The notes under the pieces are model-generated. The model searched no databases and was not told where the DNA came from. It saw nothing but the letters and a program-made list of their open reading frames with translations. A stretch of DNA of 36,630 nucleotides from an uncultured Porphyromonas sp. GTDB taxonomy: Bacteria > Bacteroidota > Bacteroidia > Bacteroidales > Porphyromonadaceae. Position numbers and translations under genes: made by a program. The DNA is taken from assembly GCA_900546675.1 (NCBI GenBank), contig URDQ01000011.1, positions 1-36,630 on the forward strand, in the 5' to 3' direction. Within the stretch, counting starts at the first letter, position 1; every line of letters starts with the position of its first letter. Of the stretch, positions 17,131 to 26,234 are shown one piece after another.

Positions 17131-19704
17131 GTGAAGCAAAAGACATATTCCTTTGATGAGGCTTATCAAGCCACGTTAGAGTACTTTGGGGGTGATGAGC
17201 TGGCCGCCAAAGTGTGGGTAACCAAGTACGCCCTCAAGGACAGCTACGGAAACATCTACGAGCAGACCCCTCGTGATATGCATCAGCGCATAGCACGAGA
17301 GCTACTCCGCATAGAGCACAACTACCCCAACCCGCTCTCTGAGAGTGAGCTGATGGATCTGATGGATCACTTTCGCTATATCGTACCTCAGGGTAGCCCT
17401 ATGACGGGCATCGGTAACAATTACCAAATTGCCTCCCTCTCGAACTGCTTTGTCATCGGTCTAGATGGCGAGCCAGACTCGTACGGTGGCATCATTCGCA
17501 TCGATGAGGAGCAGGTACAGCTGATGAAGCGCCGTGGTGGTGTAGGACACGACCTATCGCATATCCGTCCTAAGGGTTCGCCTGTCAAGAACTCAGCCCT
17601 CACCTCTACGGGCTTGGTACCCTTTATGGAGCGCTACTCCAACTCCACGCGTGAGGTAGCACAAGATGGTCGTCGTGGTGCGCTCATGCTCACGGTATCG
17701 ATCAATCACCCTGACAGCGAGTCCTTTATCGATGCTAAGATGACCGAGGGCAAGGTAACGGGTGCCAACGTCTCGGTACGTATCGACGATGACTTTATGC
17801 AGGCAGTCGTAGAGGACAAAGAGTATGTACAGACCTATCCCGTCCACTCGAAGGAGCCTAAGTTCACCCGCACCATTCAGGCACGCAAGCTATGGGACAA
17901 GATCATCTACAACGCTTGGCGGAGTGCAGAGCCAGGGGTGCTCTTTTGGGACACAATCATTCGTGAGTCTGTACCTGACTGCTACGCTGATCTAGGCTTC
18001 AAAACTATCTCGACCAACCCTTGTGGTGAGATACCACTCTGTCCATACGATAGTTGCCGTCTGCTGGCGATCAACCTCTACAGCTATGTACGCAACCCCT
18101 TTACGGCAGAGGCTTCGTTTGACTTTGATCTCTTCCGTAAGCACGTTGCCAAGGCACTCCGCATTATGGACGACATCATTGATCTAGAGGCGGAGAAGAT
18201 CGATGCAATCCTGATGAAGATCGCTTCAGATACGGAGACCGAAGAGGTCAAAGCGGCGGAGCGTGAGCTGTGGCGCAAGATCAAGCGCAAGACGCTCCTC
18301 GGACGTCGCACGGGCGTCGGCATCACCGCTGAGGGCGATATGCTCGCTGCGATGGGTATGCGCTACGGTTCGGACGAGGCTATCAACTTTGCAGAGGAGG
18401 TGCAGAAGACGCTCTGTCTATCAGCTTACGCTAGCTCAGTACAATTGGCTAAGGAGCGTGGAGCCTTCGACCTCTATGACACAGAGCGTGAGAAGGACAA
18501 TCCTTTTATCCAGCGCATTGCCAAGGCGGATCCGAAGCTCTATGAGGAGATGAAGCAGTTCGGCCGTCGCAATATAGCTATGCTCACCATCGCTCCTACG
18601 GGTTCGACGAGCCTCATGACGCAGACTTCGTCGGGTATCGAGCCGGTCTTTATGCCTGTCTACAAACGCAGACGCAAGGTCAACCCCAACGATAAGAATG
18701 TTAAGGTGGACTACACCGACGAGACGGGCGACACCTTTGAGGAGTACACAGTCTACCACCACAATTTCCTCACCTGGATGAAGACCAACGGCTACGACCC
18801 AGAGAAGAACTATACGCACGAAGAGCTACAAGAGCTGGTCGCTAAGTCTCCCTACCACAAGGCTACCGCCAACGATGTGGATTGGGTCGCCAAGGTCAAG
18901 ATGCAGGGACGCATACAGCAATGGGTGGATCACAGCATCAGCGTGACGATCAACCTCCCCTCCGACATCTCTCAAGAGATGGTGGCTACGCTCTACGTTG
19001 AGGCATGGAAGGCTGGTTGCAAGGGTTGCACCGTATATCGTGAGGGTTCCCGCTCAGGCGTGCTCATCTCGGAGGAGCAGCAGAAGAAAGAGAAGCAAGC
19101 TAAGGCGGAGCAAGAGTCAGCTCCAGAGATTCCCGTAGAGCCTACGCCTATGTCTCAGACGGTTCGCAAGCGCCCCAAGGTACTAGAGGCGGACATCGTA
19201 CGCTTCCAAAACAATAAGGAGAAATGGATCGCCTTCGTTGGTCTGCTCGATGGCAAGCCTTACGAGGTCTTCACCGGTATCGCTGACGATGACGAGGGTA
19301 TCATGCTCCCCAAGAGCGTGACGAAGGGTAAGATCATCCGTAGCTACGACGAAGACGGCACGAAGCACTACGACTTCCAGTTTCACAACAAGCGTGGCTT
19401 CAAGACCACGGTAGAGGGGCTAGACACGAAGTTCAACCCCGAGTACTGGAACTACGCCAAGCTCATCTCAGGCGTCCTACGCTACCAGATGCCGATAGAT
19501 CAGGTCATCAACCTCGTCCAAGGTATGGAGCTCAATGATGAGAGTATCAACACCTGGAAGAATGGTGTGGCTCGTGCTCTCAAGAGTTACCTACCTAGTG
19601 GGACAACGGTCTCCGCACCATGCTCTAACTGCGGACAGCACACGCTGGTCTATCAGGAGGGCTGTCTCATCTGCACCAACTGCGGCTCCTCAAAGTGTGG
19701 CTAG
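17131..19704 (+). CDS. nrdJ: Class II (adenosylcobalamin-dependent) ribonucleotide reductase
   Basis: Reduces ribonucleotides to deoxyribonucleotides with a thiyl radical generated from adenosylcobalamin, independent of oxygen; cytoplasmic. 857 aa. C106 in SLSNCF and C309 are the likely redox pair, and C298 in NPCGE (296-300) is the likely radical cysteine; the C298-C309 spacing of 11 equals that of Thermotoga NrdJ (C322, C333). The phosphate-binding region APTGSTSLM is followed by TSSGIEPVF. A Lys/Glu-rich linker (about 650-685) leads to a C-terminal domain ending in a Cys-rich zinc ribbon (C831, C834 and the final CTNCGSSKCG). The start is GTG at 17131; it directly precedes the conserved KTYSFDEAY and no better ATG is in frame. 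A stand-alone gene with its own terminator. It makes the cell depend on B12. Confidence 0.95.
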   Translation: MKQKTYSFDEAYQATLEYFGGDELAAKVWVTKYALKDSYGNIYEQTPRDMHQRIARELLRIEHNYPNPLSESELMDLMDHFRYIVPQGSPMTGIGNNYQIASLSNCFVIGLDGEPDSYGGIIRIDEEQVQLMKRRGGVGHDLSHIRPKGSPVKNSALTSTGLVPFMERYSNSTREVAQDGRRGALMLTVSINHPDSESFIDAKMTEGKVTGANVSVRIDDDFMQAVVEDKEYVQTYPVHSKEPKFTRTIQARKLWDKIIYNAWRSAEPGVLFWDTIIRESVPDCYADLGFKTISTNPCGEIPLCPYDSCRLLAINLYSYVRNPFTAEASFDFDLFRKHVAKALRIMDDIIDLEAEKIDAILMKIASDTETEEVKAAERELWRKIKRKTLLGRRTGVGITAEGDMLAAMGMRYGSDEAINFAEEVQKTLCLSAYASSVQLAKERGAFDLYDTEREKDNPFIQRIAKADPKLYEEMKQFGRRNIAMLTIAPTGSTSLMTQTSSGIEPVFMPVYKRRRKVNPNDKNVKVDYTDETGDTFEEYTVYHHNFLTWMKTNGYDPEKNYTHEELQELVAKSPYHKATANDVDWVAKVKMQGRIQQWVDHSISVTINLPSDISQEMVATLYVEAWKAGCKGCTVYREGSRSGVLISEEQQKKEKQAKAEQESAPEIPVEPTPMSQTVRKRPKVLEADIVRFQNNKEKWIAFVGLLDGKPYEVFTGIADDDEGIMLPKSVTKGKIIRSYDEDGTKHYDFQFHNKRGFKTTVEGLDTKFNPEYWNYAKLISGVLRYQMPIDQVINLVQGMELNDESINTWKNGVARALKSYLPSGTTVSAPCSNCGQHTLVYQEGCLICTNCGSSKCG

Positions 19705-19771
19705 TCAGAAGAAGCTAAGAGCTTGCTTGAGGGTCGCTTGACAAGCTTTCAGAGCCAACTGCTCTAATCGA

Positions 19772-19811
19772 CAAAACCCCACCATTGTTCGGACACAATG
19801 GTGGGGTTTTG
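19772..19811. terminator. Bidirectional terminator, nrdJ against the asd operon
   Basis: A perfect 17-bp stem, CAAAACCCCACCATTGT (19772-19788) with ACAATGGTGGGGTTTTG (19795-19811), and a 6-nt loop. A and T tracts on both flanks let it act for nrdJ (+) and for the convergent OsmC gene (-). Confidence 0.88.
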
Positions 19812-19856
19812 CTTTGGCTCGTTATTTGCTTCCTCTAGGAGAGGAAAGCGCACTCC

Positions 19857-20255
19857 TTACATTCGCTCGATGCGATGGGTGAAGGGGACGCCAGCTCGGT
19901 GAAAGAGTCGCCCTACGGGACAGACCTTCTCGGTCAGCTCGAGGCACTTCTCTAGTTCTTGATCCGTGGCGGCCGTCTTGACTCGTAGCGTGTAGTCGAT
20001 CGCATCCACCTCTCCATCTGTCGTTTTTGCCTCTAGATCTACCTCTAGATGCTCGATGGTGAGACGCTTCTTCTCGGCCATCGTAGTAAAGATTGTCGCA
20101 ATGCAACCATTGAGCGACATGGCGAGGAGCTCGAAGGCTGTGGGCCCCTGATCCGTACCGCCAGAAGCGACTGGGAGGTCGATCGTGACGCTGCTTCCTC
20201 GTTGATTATCTATTTGCGAGAGATAAGCTCCCTGCTTGACTAAGTGTGATTTCAT
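19857..20255 (-). CDS. OsmC/Ohr-family protein
   Basis: 132 aa, the usual length for an OsmC-fold thiol peroxidase acting on organic hydroperoxides in the cytoplasm. The two family cysteines are present: C51 in SLNGCIAT at the start of the long central helix and C112 in EKVCPVGR. The GPTAFELLAMSL segment before C51 is typical of the YhfA/OsmC branch. Last gene of the six-gene asd operon, 47 nt after the Sel1 gene and facing the shared terminator. The substrate is not evident, and some family members have no shown peroxidase role. Confidence 0.9.
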   Translation of the reverse strand: MKSHLVKQGAYLSQIDNQRGSSVTIDLPVASGGTDQGPTAFELLAMSLNGCIATIFTTMAEKKRLTIEHLEVDLEAKTTDGEVDAIDYTLRVKTAATDQELEKCLELTEKVCPVGRLFHRAGVPFTHRIERM

Positions 20256-20302
20256 ATCGTTTATTCGTTTAGTATGTTATTAGAGTAAGACCTCCTAGGG
20301 AC

Positions 20303-21313
20303 TCAAAAGAGCATCTGCTCCTCAGCGACATACTCCGAGAGGGACTCACGAAGTATGCCAATGTAGCGTCCACTAGCGTCATAATGATGTCGATAGAGTA
20401 GCTGATTGGCTAGGAAGACTCCGCCTTGCGCTGCCTGGCATAGGTAGCGGATAGCCTCCGTGCGGCGATCGGATTGTAGCGAATCTGTCAGGAGCATCCG
20501 CCCTATCTCATAGCACGCCTCGGGGATACCCGCCTCAGCGGCTCGCTCCCACAGGGAGATGACACGAGAGCTGTAGCAGTCTCCATCTTGGTGATACCAC
20601 AGCTTGCCTAGCAGGTAGCACGCTTCGGGAGCATCTTGTCTAAAGGCTGCCGTGAGCCAATACTCCACACGATCCATCTGGACGAAGAGCCCCCCCTGAG
20701 CATAAGCCCTAGCGAGTGCTATCTGTGCCTCCACAAGCCCCGCCTCGGCAGCCACCTCTAGGTGATAGAGATACTGCTCGTGACTACGTACTACACCCAA
20801 GCCTCGCTGGTACATTTGCGCTAAGAGGAGATGAGACTGCGGATGCCCTAGCTGAATAGCCATACGCAAGCAGTCGCTCGCCTCTCGGTAGTTCTTCCTC
20901 AGTCCCGTCTGCGGGTTTGTCAAGTGTAGCGCCAGAGCATAGAGATCCTCCACATTTCCCCGCAGCGCTACTCTCTGGCGCAGGTAGCGTCTCAGACAAG
21001 TCTGAGCAACCCTATCGGAGTGCGGCTGATAGAGCTTAACTAGGTAGTCGATCGCTGGGAGCGAGTCGTGACGAGCCGCACGATGTAGCCAGTGTAGACC
21101 CTCTGTCTGAAGGTGCTTAAGATTGTCTGTCGGGGTCTCTAGAGCTTTCTGCAGAAGGCTATAAAGCTTGCCAGAGCGCCTTGTATCAACGACAAGCTTG
21201 AGTTGCTGCGTCATCAAGGCAAAGAGCTGCTTGCAGTCGATACCGCCAGCCACGGCACTGGTCGTCTGTGGCGAGAGTAGGTCTGAGGAGGGCTCTTTGG
21301 GCTTAGGCGACAT
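20303..21313 (-). CDS. Sel1-like repeat protein
   Basis: 336 aa with several Sel1/TPR-like helical repeats of about 36 residues, seen as A-x-x-G-x-x-A-C-Y-x-L-G-x-L periodicity from about residue 115 to 310 (for example EAGLVEAQIALARAYAQGG and EAGIPEACYEIGRML). Such solenoids are protein-interaction scaffolds. There is no signal peptide or membrane segment, so it is probably cytoplasmic. The ATG lies 3 nt after the stop of the RlmI-like gene, suggesting translational coupling. Partner unknown. Confidence 0.82.
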   Translation of the reverse strand: MSPKPKEPSSDLLSPQTTSAVAGGIDCKQLFALMTQQLKLVVDTRRSGKLYSLLQKALETPTDNLKHLQTEGLHWLHRAARHDSLPAIDYLVKLYQPHSDRVAQTCLRRYLRQRVALRGNVEDLYALALHLTNPQTGLRKNYREASDCLRMAIQLGHPQSHLLLAQMYQRGLGVVRSHEQYLYHLEVAAEAGLVEAQIALARAYAQGGLFVQMDRVEYWLTAAFRQDAPEACYLLGKLWYHQDGDCYSSRVISLWERAAEAGIPEACYEIGRMLLTDSLQSDRRTEAIRYLCQAAQGGVFLANQLLYRHHYDASGRYIGILRESLSEYVAEEQMLF

Positions 21314-21316
21314 GGA

Positions 21317-22537
21317 TCAAGAGACATAGAGGAGCAGTCCCTTGAGATACTCCCCCTCTGGGTAAAAGATGTTGATCGGATGACAGGGACTCTGTCCCAA
21401 ACGCTTGAGGATGCGTACCTCTCGTCCCGCTAGTGTGGCAGCCGTCATCACCGCTAGGGTAAACTCCTCCATCGTAACGGCCTGCGAACAGCTAAATGTG
21501 AAGAGCAGTCCACCACGGGCGATCGCTCTGAGTGCTAATTCGTTTAATCGGCGATACCCGCCTAGACCTTGCTGCTTATGGTTGCGCTGCTTGACAAAGG
21601 CGGGGGGATCTAGGACTATGAGGTCGTAAGCACCCGTCTCGATAGCCGATAGGTAGTCGAACGCATCAGCCACAACCGCTTCGTGTCTCTGGTGCCTCTC
21701 TGGATCAGAAGAGAAGTTGATCGCCACACTCTCCTCGCAGAGTGAGATAGCCCGTGCAGAGCTGTCTACCGAGACGACACGCTGGGCGCCTCCTCCGAGA
21801 GCATAGACGGAGAAGCCACCCGAATAGCAACAAATGTTGAGGACATTGCGCCCTCGAGCGTAAGACTCGACAAGACGTCTGTTGTCACGTTGGTCCACGA
21901 AGAAACCAGTTTTCTGTCCTCGCTCCCAGTCTGGCAGAAAGCTGTAGCCGTACTCCTGCACCGTTCGGTCGTACTCAGCTGAAGGAGCCTTGCCTAGGTA
22001 GCCATTCGGCATAATCCAGTCACTAGGTGTCTGCGCGGGGAGCGTCTCGACAGACTTGTCGTAGACGTAGCGCACGCCTAGCTCTGGTAGCTCACACAGC
22101 ACCTCAGCGATCAACTGACGTAGTGGGTAGAGGCTCAGCGCATGTATCTGTATCACAGCCACCTCTCGGTAGATGTCGATGACTAGCCCTGGTATGAAGT
22201 CGCTCTCGCCATAGCACAAGCGCCAGCAATCTGTCTGCCTGTCGTCTTGGCTCTGGAGGAGCGTCTTGCGCAGCTGATGCGCTTGGCTCAGGCGTGTGGT
22301 AAAGAATGTGCTCCACTCCCCTATCTCCTCCTCGCCAAAAGTCAGCATACGTACGGCTATCGTTCCCCCCTCGTAGACTCCCTGCCCCAATTGCTGCGAG
22401 CCATCGTGATTGAAGATAGTCACTGTCGATCCTAGCGGTATGCTCTCCTTGCTGCGCTGTAGCGCACCCGAGAAGACCCATGGATGATGTCGGAGGAGCG
22501 GCTCCTCACGGTGAGGCTTGAGGTATAACTGGTACAT
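21317..22537 (-). CDS. rlmI: Class I SAM-dependent rRNA methyltransferase, RlmI-like
   Basis: 406 aa, matching the RlmI family (about 400 aa), which methylates a 23S rRNA cytosine at C5. The N-terminal PUA domain (about 1-70) contains HHPWVFSGAL. The Rossmann domain has the SAM motif VLNICCYSGGFSVYALGGGA near 230-250 with acidic VVSVDSS after it, and the catalytic-region motif LIVLDPPAFVK near 315. A FFVDQRDNR segment precedes motif I, as in the family. In the asd operon between the exonuclease and Sel1 genes. The exact methylation site is inferred from the family. Confidence 0.88.
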   Translation of the reverse strand: MYQLYLKPHREEPLLRHHPWVFSGALQRSKESIPLGSTVTIFNHDGSQQLGQGVYEGGTIAVRMLTFGEEEIGEWSTFFTTRLSQAHQLRKTLLQSQDDRQTDCWRLCYGESDFIPGLVIDIYREVAVIQIHALSLYPLRQLIAEVLCELPELGVRYVYDKSVETLPAQTPSDWIMPNGYLGKAPSAEYDRTVQEYGYSFLPDWERGQKTGFFVDQRDNRRLVESYARGRNVLNICCYSGGFSVYALGGGAQRVVSVDSSARAISLCEESVAINFSSDPERHQRHEAVVADAFDYLSAIETGAYDLIVLDPPAFVKQRNHKQQGLGGYRRLNELALRAIARGGLLFTFSCSQAVTMEEFTLAVMTAATLAGREVRILKRLGQSPCHPINIFYPEGEYLKGLLLYVS

Positions 22538-22574
22538 AGGGGTGGTGGTAGGTTGTAGCTCTTGTGGTAAAGTC

Positions 22575-23195
22575 CTAGGCAGGCTGCTCAGGGCAGAGCC
22601 CGAAATGGTGAAGTAGTGGCATAGGCTCTGACTCTAGGCGATGATAGATACGGAGACAAGCGTATGCGTCTAGCGCAGCGTAGCTCTGCTGTGCAGGCGT
22701 TAGCGTAGCCGCCTCCCAATTGGTCAGCTGGGCACGCTTGCTAATTTTCTCCCCGAAGAGTATCGCATAGATCTTCTGCAGACCCAAGTCTTGGATACCG
22801 TAGGCGGGTGTGAGACGCTGCAGGTCTACGAAGCCTCGTGGCTGTAACTCTTTCGAAAACCTCCTCAACTGTCTCCGATCCCCGCAGAGGTCTAGTCCCA
22901 CTTTGAGTATGTCTTCACGCTCTAGTAGTCCTTGTAGTCGAGGCGGAATGCCTATTTTGTTGATTCTAAAGAGGTAGCAGCAACTCTCGCTCGATAGCTG
23001 AACAAGTGCTACAGACTGACGCTCATACTTCTTAAAGACAGGCTTAGACTCCGTGTCCATACCGATTATAGCACACTGCTCTAGAGCTGCTACGGCAGAC
23101 TCCACTTGCGGGAGCGAATCCACGACAACGATTTCACCTGTGAAGGTTGCTTTGGCTAGTTTGCCTATCTCCTCTTTAGTAATTGATGACAGCAC
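22575..23195 (-). CDS. DEDDy 3'-5' exonuclease domain protein
   Basis: 206 aa, a single DnaQ-like exonuclease domain related to RNase D but without its HRDC domains. Metal-binding residues are visible: D47 and E49 (GMDTES), D106 (GLDLCGDRRQL) and the YxxxD motif Y172-D176 (QQSYAALDAY). It should therefore hydrolyse RNA or DNA from the 3' end in the cytoplasm. Neighbouring the rRNA methyltransferase gene suggests a role in RNA maturation, but this is inference. 18 nt downstream of the DUF5063 gene. Confidence 0.9.
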   Translation of the reverse strand: MLSSITKEEIGKLAKATFTGEIVVVDSLPQVESAVAALEQCAIIGMDTESKPVFKKYERQSVALVQLSSESCCYLFRINKIGIPPRLQGLLEREDILKVGLDLCGDRRQLRRFSKELQPRGFVDLQRLTPAYGIQDLGLQKIYAILFGEKISKRAQLTNWEAATLTPAQQSYAALDAYACLRIYHRLESEPMPLLHHFGLCPEQPA

Positions 23196-23213
23196 GATTG
23201 TTTACTCTATATA

Positions 23214-23789
23214 TTATTGTATGCTTTCTGTAGCCCAGTGGTCAGAGTCCTCCTCCAGCCCCTCAGCATGCTTGTGATAGTGCAGCACACGCAGGGCGGA
23301 GAGGAGCGCATCTCCCATATAGGTGTCAAAAGCGTATTGCAGTATAGCGAGCGTTGCGACGAGTAGCTCGCCAGCATCCTCTCTAAGTACCAGCAGAGGC
23401 GTACCCAGCTCACGGTAGATCAGCACCAAGAGACGTGAGAGCCGCTCTGGCTGTAGCTCGCCATCTTGCGCTACACCCACAGGGTAGTGAAGGAAGAGGT
23501 CTAGCTCCTCGCCCAGTAGCGCACGCACCTGCTCCTCGTAGTAACTCACCGTCTCATCTGAGATCACCTGCGTGTAGCTAGCAAGCCAATCCTCCAGCTC
23601 CTCCGTAGAGGTTGCTGGCATCTGCGATAAGTAGCTAAAGATCTCTGGCAGGTAGCCGTAAGTACGCTGTACAAAGTCCGCCCGACTATACTCGGAGGCA
23701 TGCTCTATGAGCGCACAGTAGTCCTTGCACAGTGTGAGAAAGGCGACTAGCTCCTGCGGATTGCTCTCAGTCGTTTGCTCCATATGCAC
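23214..23789 (-). CDS. DUF5063 family protein
   Basis: 191 aa, all-helical and acidic, with no signal peptide. The sequence (FCxLIEHA-like opening helix, LPEIFSYLSQMP, YREL and the final DTYMGDALLSALRVLHYH) is what I know as the DUF5063 family, found in Bacteroidetes beside the same exonuclease. Function is unknown. The start could also be the second Met at 23783. It lies 16 nt after asd and 18 nt before the exonuclease gene, so it is co-transcribed. Confidence 0.8.
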   Translation of the reverse strand: MHMEQTTESNPQELVAFLTLCKDYCALIEHASEYSRADFVQRTYGYLPEIFSYLSQMPATSTEELEDWLASYTQVISDETVSYYEEQVRALLGEELDLFLHYPVGVAQDGELQPERLSRLLVLIYRELGTPLLVLREDAGELLVATLAILQYAFDTYMGDALLSALRVLHYHKHAEGLEEDSDHWATESIQ

Positions 23790-23805
23790 TCTAATGGATC
23801 AAGGC

Positions 23806-24822
23806 TTACTTAGCAAAAGCACCTTCCTGAATCAAGTACTCAGCAATCTGAATAGCATTGAGCGCAGCGCCCTTCATAATCTGGTCAGCCACGCACCAGA
23901 AGGTGACACAGCCAGGCTCAGCGAGATCAGCCCTCAGACGTCCCACGTAGACTGGCTCCTGCATAGAGCAGTGTAGGGGCATCGGGTAGCTACGCTTAGC
24001 GGGATCGTCCATCAGGAGTAGTCCCTTTTGCTTTGACATCGCCTCGCGTACCGCCTTGACCGTAAGCGGATCAGCACACTTCACCCAAATAGCCTCGCTA
24101 TGAGCTCGTAGCACGGGGACACGCACGCAGGTAGCACTGACACGTATCTCGTCGTTATGCAGGATCTTGCAGGTCTCATTGTACATCTTCATCTCCTCTT
24201 TCGTGTAGTCTTTGTCGGTAAAGACATCGATCTGCGGAATAAGATTATAGAGAAGTTGATTGCCGAAAGCTTTCGTCTGAAGTGGCTTACCCATCGCCTG
24301 GTCACGCACCTGCCCCTCTAGCTCTAGCATCGCATCGTGGCCAGCACCGCTAGCTGCTTGGTAGGTAGCCACATGCACCCGCTCTATGGGACTTAACACA
24401 TGGATCGGAGCCAGTGCCACGATCATCTGGATCGTACTACAGTTCGGGTTGGCGATGATTCGCTTGGCAGGGTGTAGCGCATCAGCTCCATTGACCTCGG
24501 GTACGACGAGTGGCACCTCGGGATCCATACGGAAGGCACTCGAATTGTCGATCATCAGAGCGCCATGCTTGGTGATCGTACTGGCGAAGTCTAGTGCCGT
24601 CTGCCCCCCAGCAGAGACGAAAGCGATGTCAATATCCTTAAAGTCATCGTTTTGGGCTAGGAGCTTTATCTTATGTTCCTCACCACGGAAAGTGATTACA
24701 CTGCCTGCACTGCGAGACGAGCCAAAGAGTCGTAGCTCATCTATCGGGAAGTCTCGATGCTCTAAGAGACGTAGGAACTCACGTCCCACAGCTCCACTGG
24801 CACCTACTATTGCTATCTTCAT
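23806..24822 (-). CDS. asd: Aspartate-semialdehyde dehydrogenase
   Basis: 338 aa, the usual length. NADPH-dependent reduction of aspartyl phosphate to aspartate semialdehyde, feeding lysine/diaminopimelate, threonine and methionine synthesis in the cytoplasm. The N-terminal nucleotide-binding motif is VGASGAVGREF. The catalytic cysteine is C128 in NPNCSTIQ and the acid/base histidine H241 in LRAHSEA; SSAFRMD and YQAASGAGHDAM are further family signatures. First gene of the six-gene minus-strand operon, with a clear promoter about 77 nt upstream. Confidence 0.96.
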   Translation of the reverse strand: MKIAIVGASGAVGREFLRLLEHRDFPIDELRLFGSSRSAGSVITFRGEEHKIKLLAQNDDFKDIDIAFVSAGGQTALDFASTITKHGALMIDNSSAFRMDPEVPLVVPEVNGADALHPAKRIIANPNCSTIQMIVALAPIHVLSPIERVHVATYQAASGAGHDAMLELEGQVRDQAMGKPLQTKAFGNQLLYNLIPQIDVFTDKDYTKEEMKMYNETCKILHNDEIRVSATCVRVPVLRAHSEAIWVKCADPLTVKAVREAMSKQKGLLLMDDPAKRSYPMPLHCSMQEPVYVGRLRADLAEPGCVTFWCVADQIMKGAALNAIQIAEYLIQEGAFAK

Positions 24823-24898
24823 ATTATTATCGTTCTGTAAAGTTAGAAATTAAGGTCTATACGATTGTAAGCTCAGAGAGTTGTCTCCAGCTCCAGTG

Positions 24899-24928
24899 CA
24901 AAAGTACCCAATCTGCGCCAATCCGCAA
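24899..24928 (-). promoter_or_regulatory. Promoter of the asd operon
   Basis: On the minus strand: TTG (24928-24926), exactly 19 nt, TACTTTTG (24906-24899). The predicted start near 24892 gives a leader of about 70 nt before the asd ATG. Divergent from the riboswitch promoter at 25003. Confidence 0.75.
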
Positions 24929-25002
24929 AAAGTTTTCCCCGCACCACACATCCCCTCGAGGATAGAGTTTCATTTTTCTTCAAAAAAGGGGTGACCGACA
25001 CT

Positions 25003-25032
25003 TTGATATATTCGAAAGTTATCGTACCTTTG
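25003..25032 (+). promoter_or_regulatory. Promoter of the cobalamin-riboswitch transcript
   Basis: TTG at 25003-25005, exactly 19 nt, TACCTTTG at 25025-25032: a perfect consensus. The predicted transcription start is near 25039, just ahead of the riboswitch. Confidence 0.8.
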
Positions 25033-25059
25033 TGGTGGCTTTGTGCTGAGAGTACTCTT

Positions 25060-25240
25060 TCATCCCTCGAGTAAGGGACTCGGAGTCCTCAAGGCTTAAA
25101 AGGGAATCAGGTGAAACTCCTGAACAGTCCCGCTGCTGTAATCCTCGCAAAGCAGGCATCATAACCACTGCACCTTGCATAGTTGGTGTGGGAAGGGATG
25201 TCTGTATGAGGTAAGTCAGAAGACCTGCAAGGCTTGAAGC
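25060..25240 (+). promoter_or_regulatory. Cobalamin (B12) riboswitch
   Basis: All core blocks are present in order: TTAAAAGGGAATCAGGTGAAA (split here as 25096-25106 and 25107-25116), CTCCTGAACAGTCCCGC then TGCTGTAA to 25141, the CCACTG block at 25165-25170 paired in the usual layout with TGGGAAGGG (25189-25197), and the B12 box AGTCAGAAGACCTGC at 25214-25228. This is the adenosylcobalamin-binding family that controls B12 uptake and B12-linked genes. Ends are approximate. A strong hairpin, TCGCTACTC with GAGTGCGA, follows near 25321-25342 and could belong to the expression platform. The following sequence holds no recognisable coding gene. Confidence 0.92.
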
Positions 25241-26234
25241 GCTACGAGGTATAGCATAAGGAAATAACCGTCACTTCTTAGATCCTAGTCTGAGACTTCT
25301 ATTCCCCAGCTGTACGCTCCTCGCTACTCCTAGTCGAGTGCGACGGGAGATGTATGTTACAATGTGAGCGATGCATCTAGGCATCACACCACGGTGAGTA
25401 ATAAATGGGACATCTTGAGTGCCTACGGGCTTTCTCTACGAGCAGTAGCTGTGACACAACCTTCCGAGTCAAAAAGCTTTGATCACAGCGATGCACCTAG
25501 GAGACTCTTTGGATGCTCATACGAGACTAGATTAGGAGGACATTTACTTTAAATAGGGGAACGTTTTCGATAAAGTGATTGAGCAATGTCTTGCTACTAC
25601 GATCTCTATGAGAGCCATAAAGGTGTGCGTACTACCATAGTACCCATACCACACGAGATCTATCAGGTGTCTGATCGTCACAACCAAGAGAAGCATCAGA
25701 GCAGGCTCTCGTCTATGCCGTTGTCCCTATATGCACTACGCTAGTGCGTGCGTACTAGATCAGTCTGTGTCACCGCAGACTGCTAGCGGAGCGACCACTG
25801 TACATACTTATCACTTGAGGAGCAGCTGTAGGTTCTAGTCAGTCTACCCAAGACTAGTGATAGACTAATAGATCCTCTTGCCACCCCGAGCAAATCATGA
25901 TGCGAGTCCTAAGCTGAGGTCACAGCCTCACGCTCTACAAGCCGAGAGGATCCGCTACTAAGAGACAGGTATGGTGCGTACCACTGGTTACAGGTTAAGT
26001 GTGTGTTGAAAAAAGACCAGCAATGACCACCCTACTCTCCTTTAATTACGAGTGTCTCAGGTAGCCCACGCCCCTCTCTAGATGAGCATCGTGGTCACTG
26101 TTCCGCTCTAGGAGAGCCTTGTTGACCAGATCAACAGACTCTAGGGATGTCGCTGCAAAGCGCACACAACCCCTCTAGAAGCTATCCCACAACTGATGTG
26201 GTGGTATAGCGATCCAAAGAGCCTTCGAATAGTT

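Noticed and set aside
25364..25552. 62-codon frame in the non-coding transcript
   Set aside because: Unremarkable composition, no family resemblance, and it lies in the hairpin-rich region.
25240..26234. Decayed TonB-dependent B12 receptor or transporter behind the riboswitch
   Set aside because: Short forward frames show no TonB-box, plug or barrel-like sequence, and promoter, riboswitch and terminator are intact. Not excluded without a database search.
25240..26234. Group II intron, RNase P RNA, tmRNA or 6S RNA
   Set aside because: No domain V-like hairpin, no RNase P core words, no tag frame and no single long 6S-like stem.
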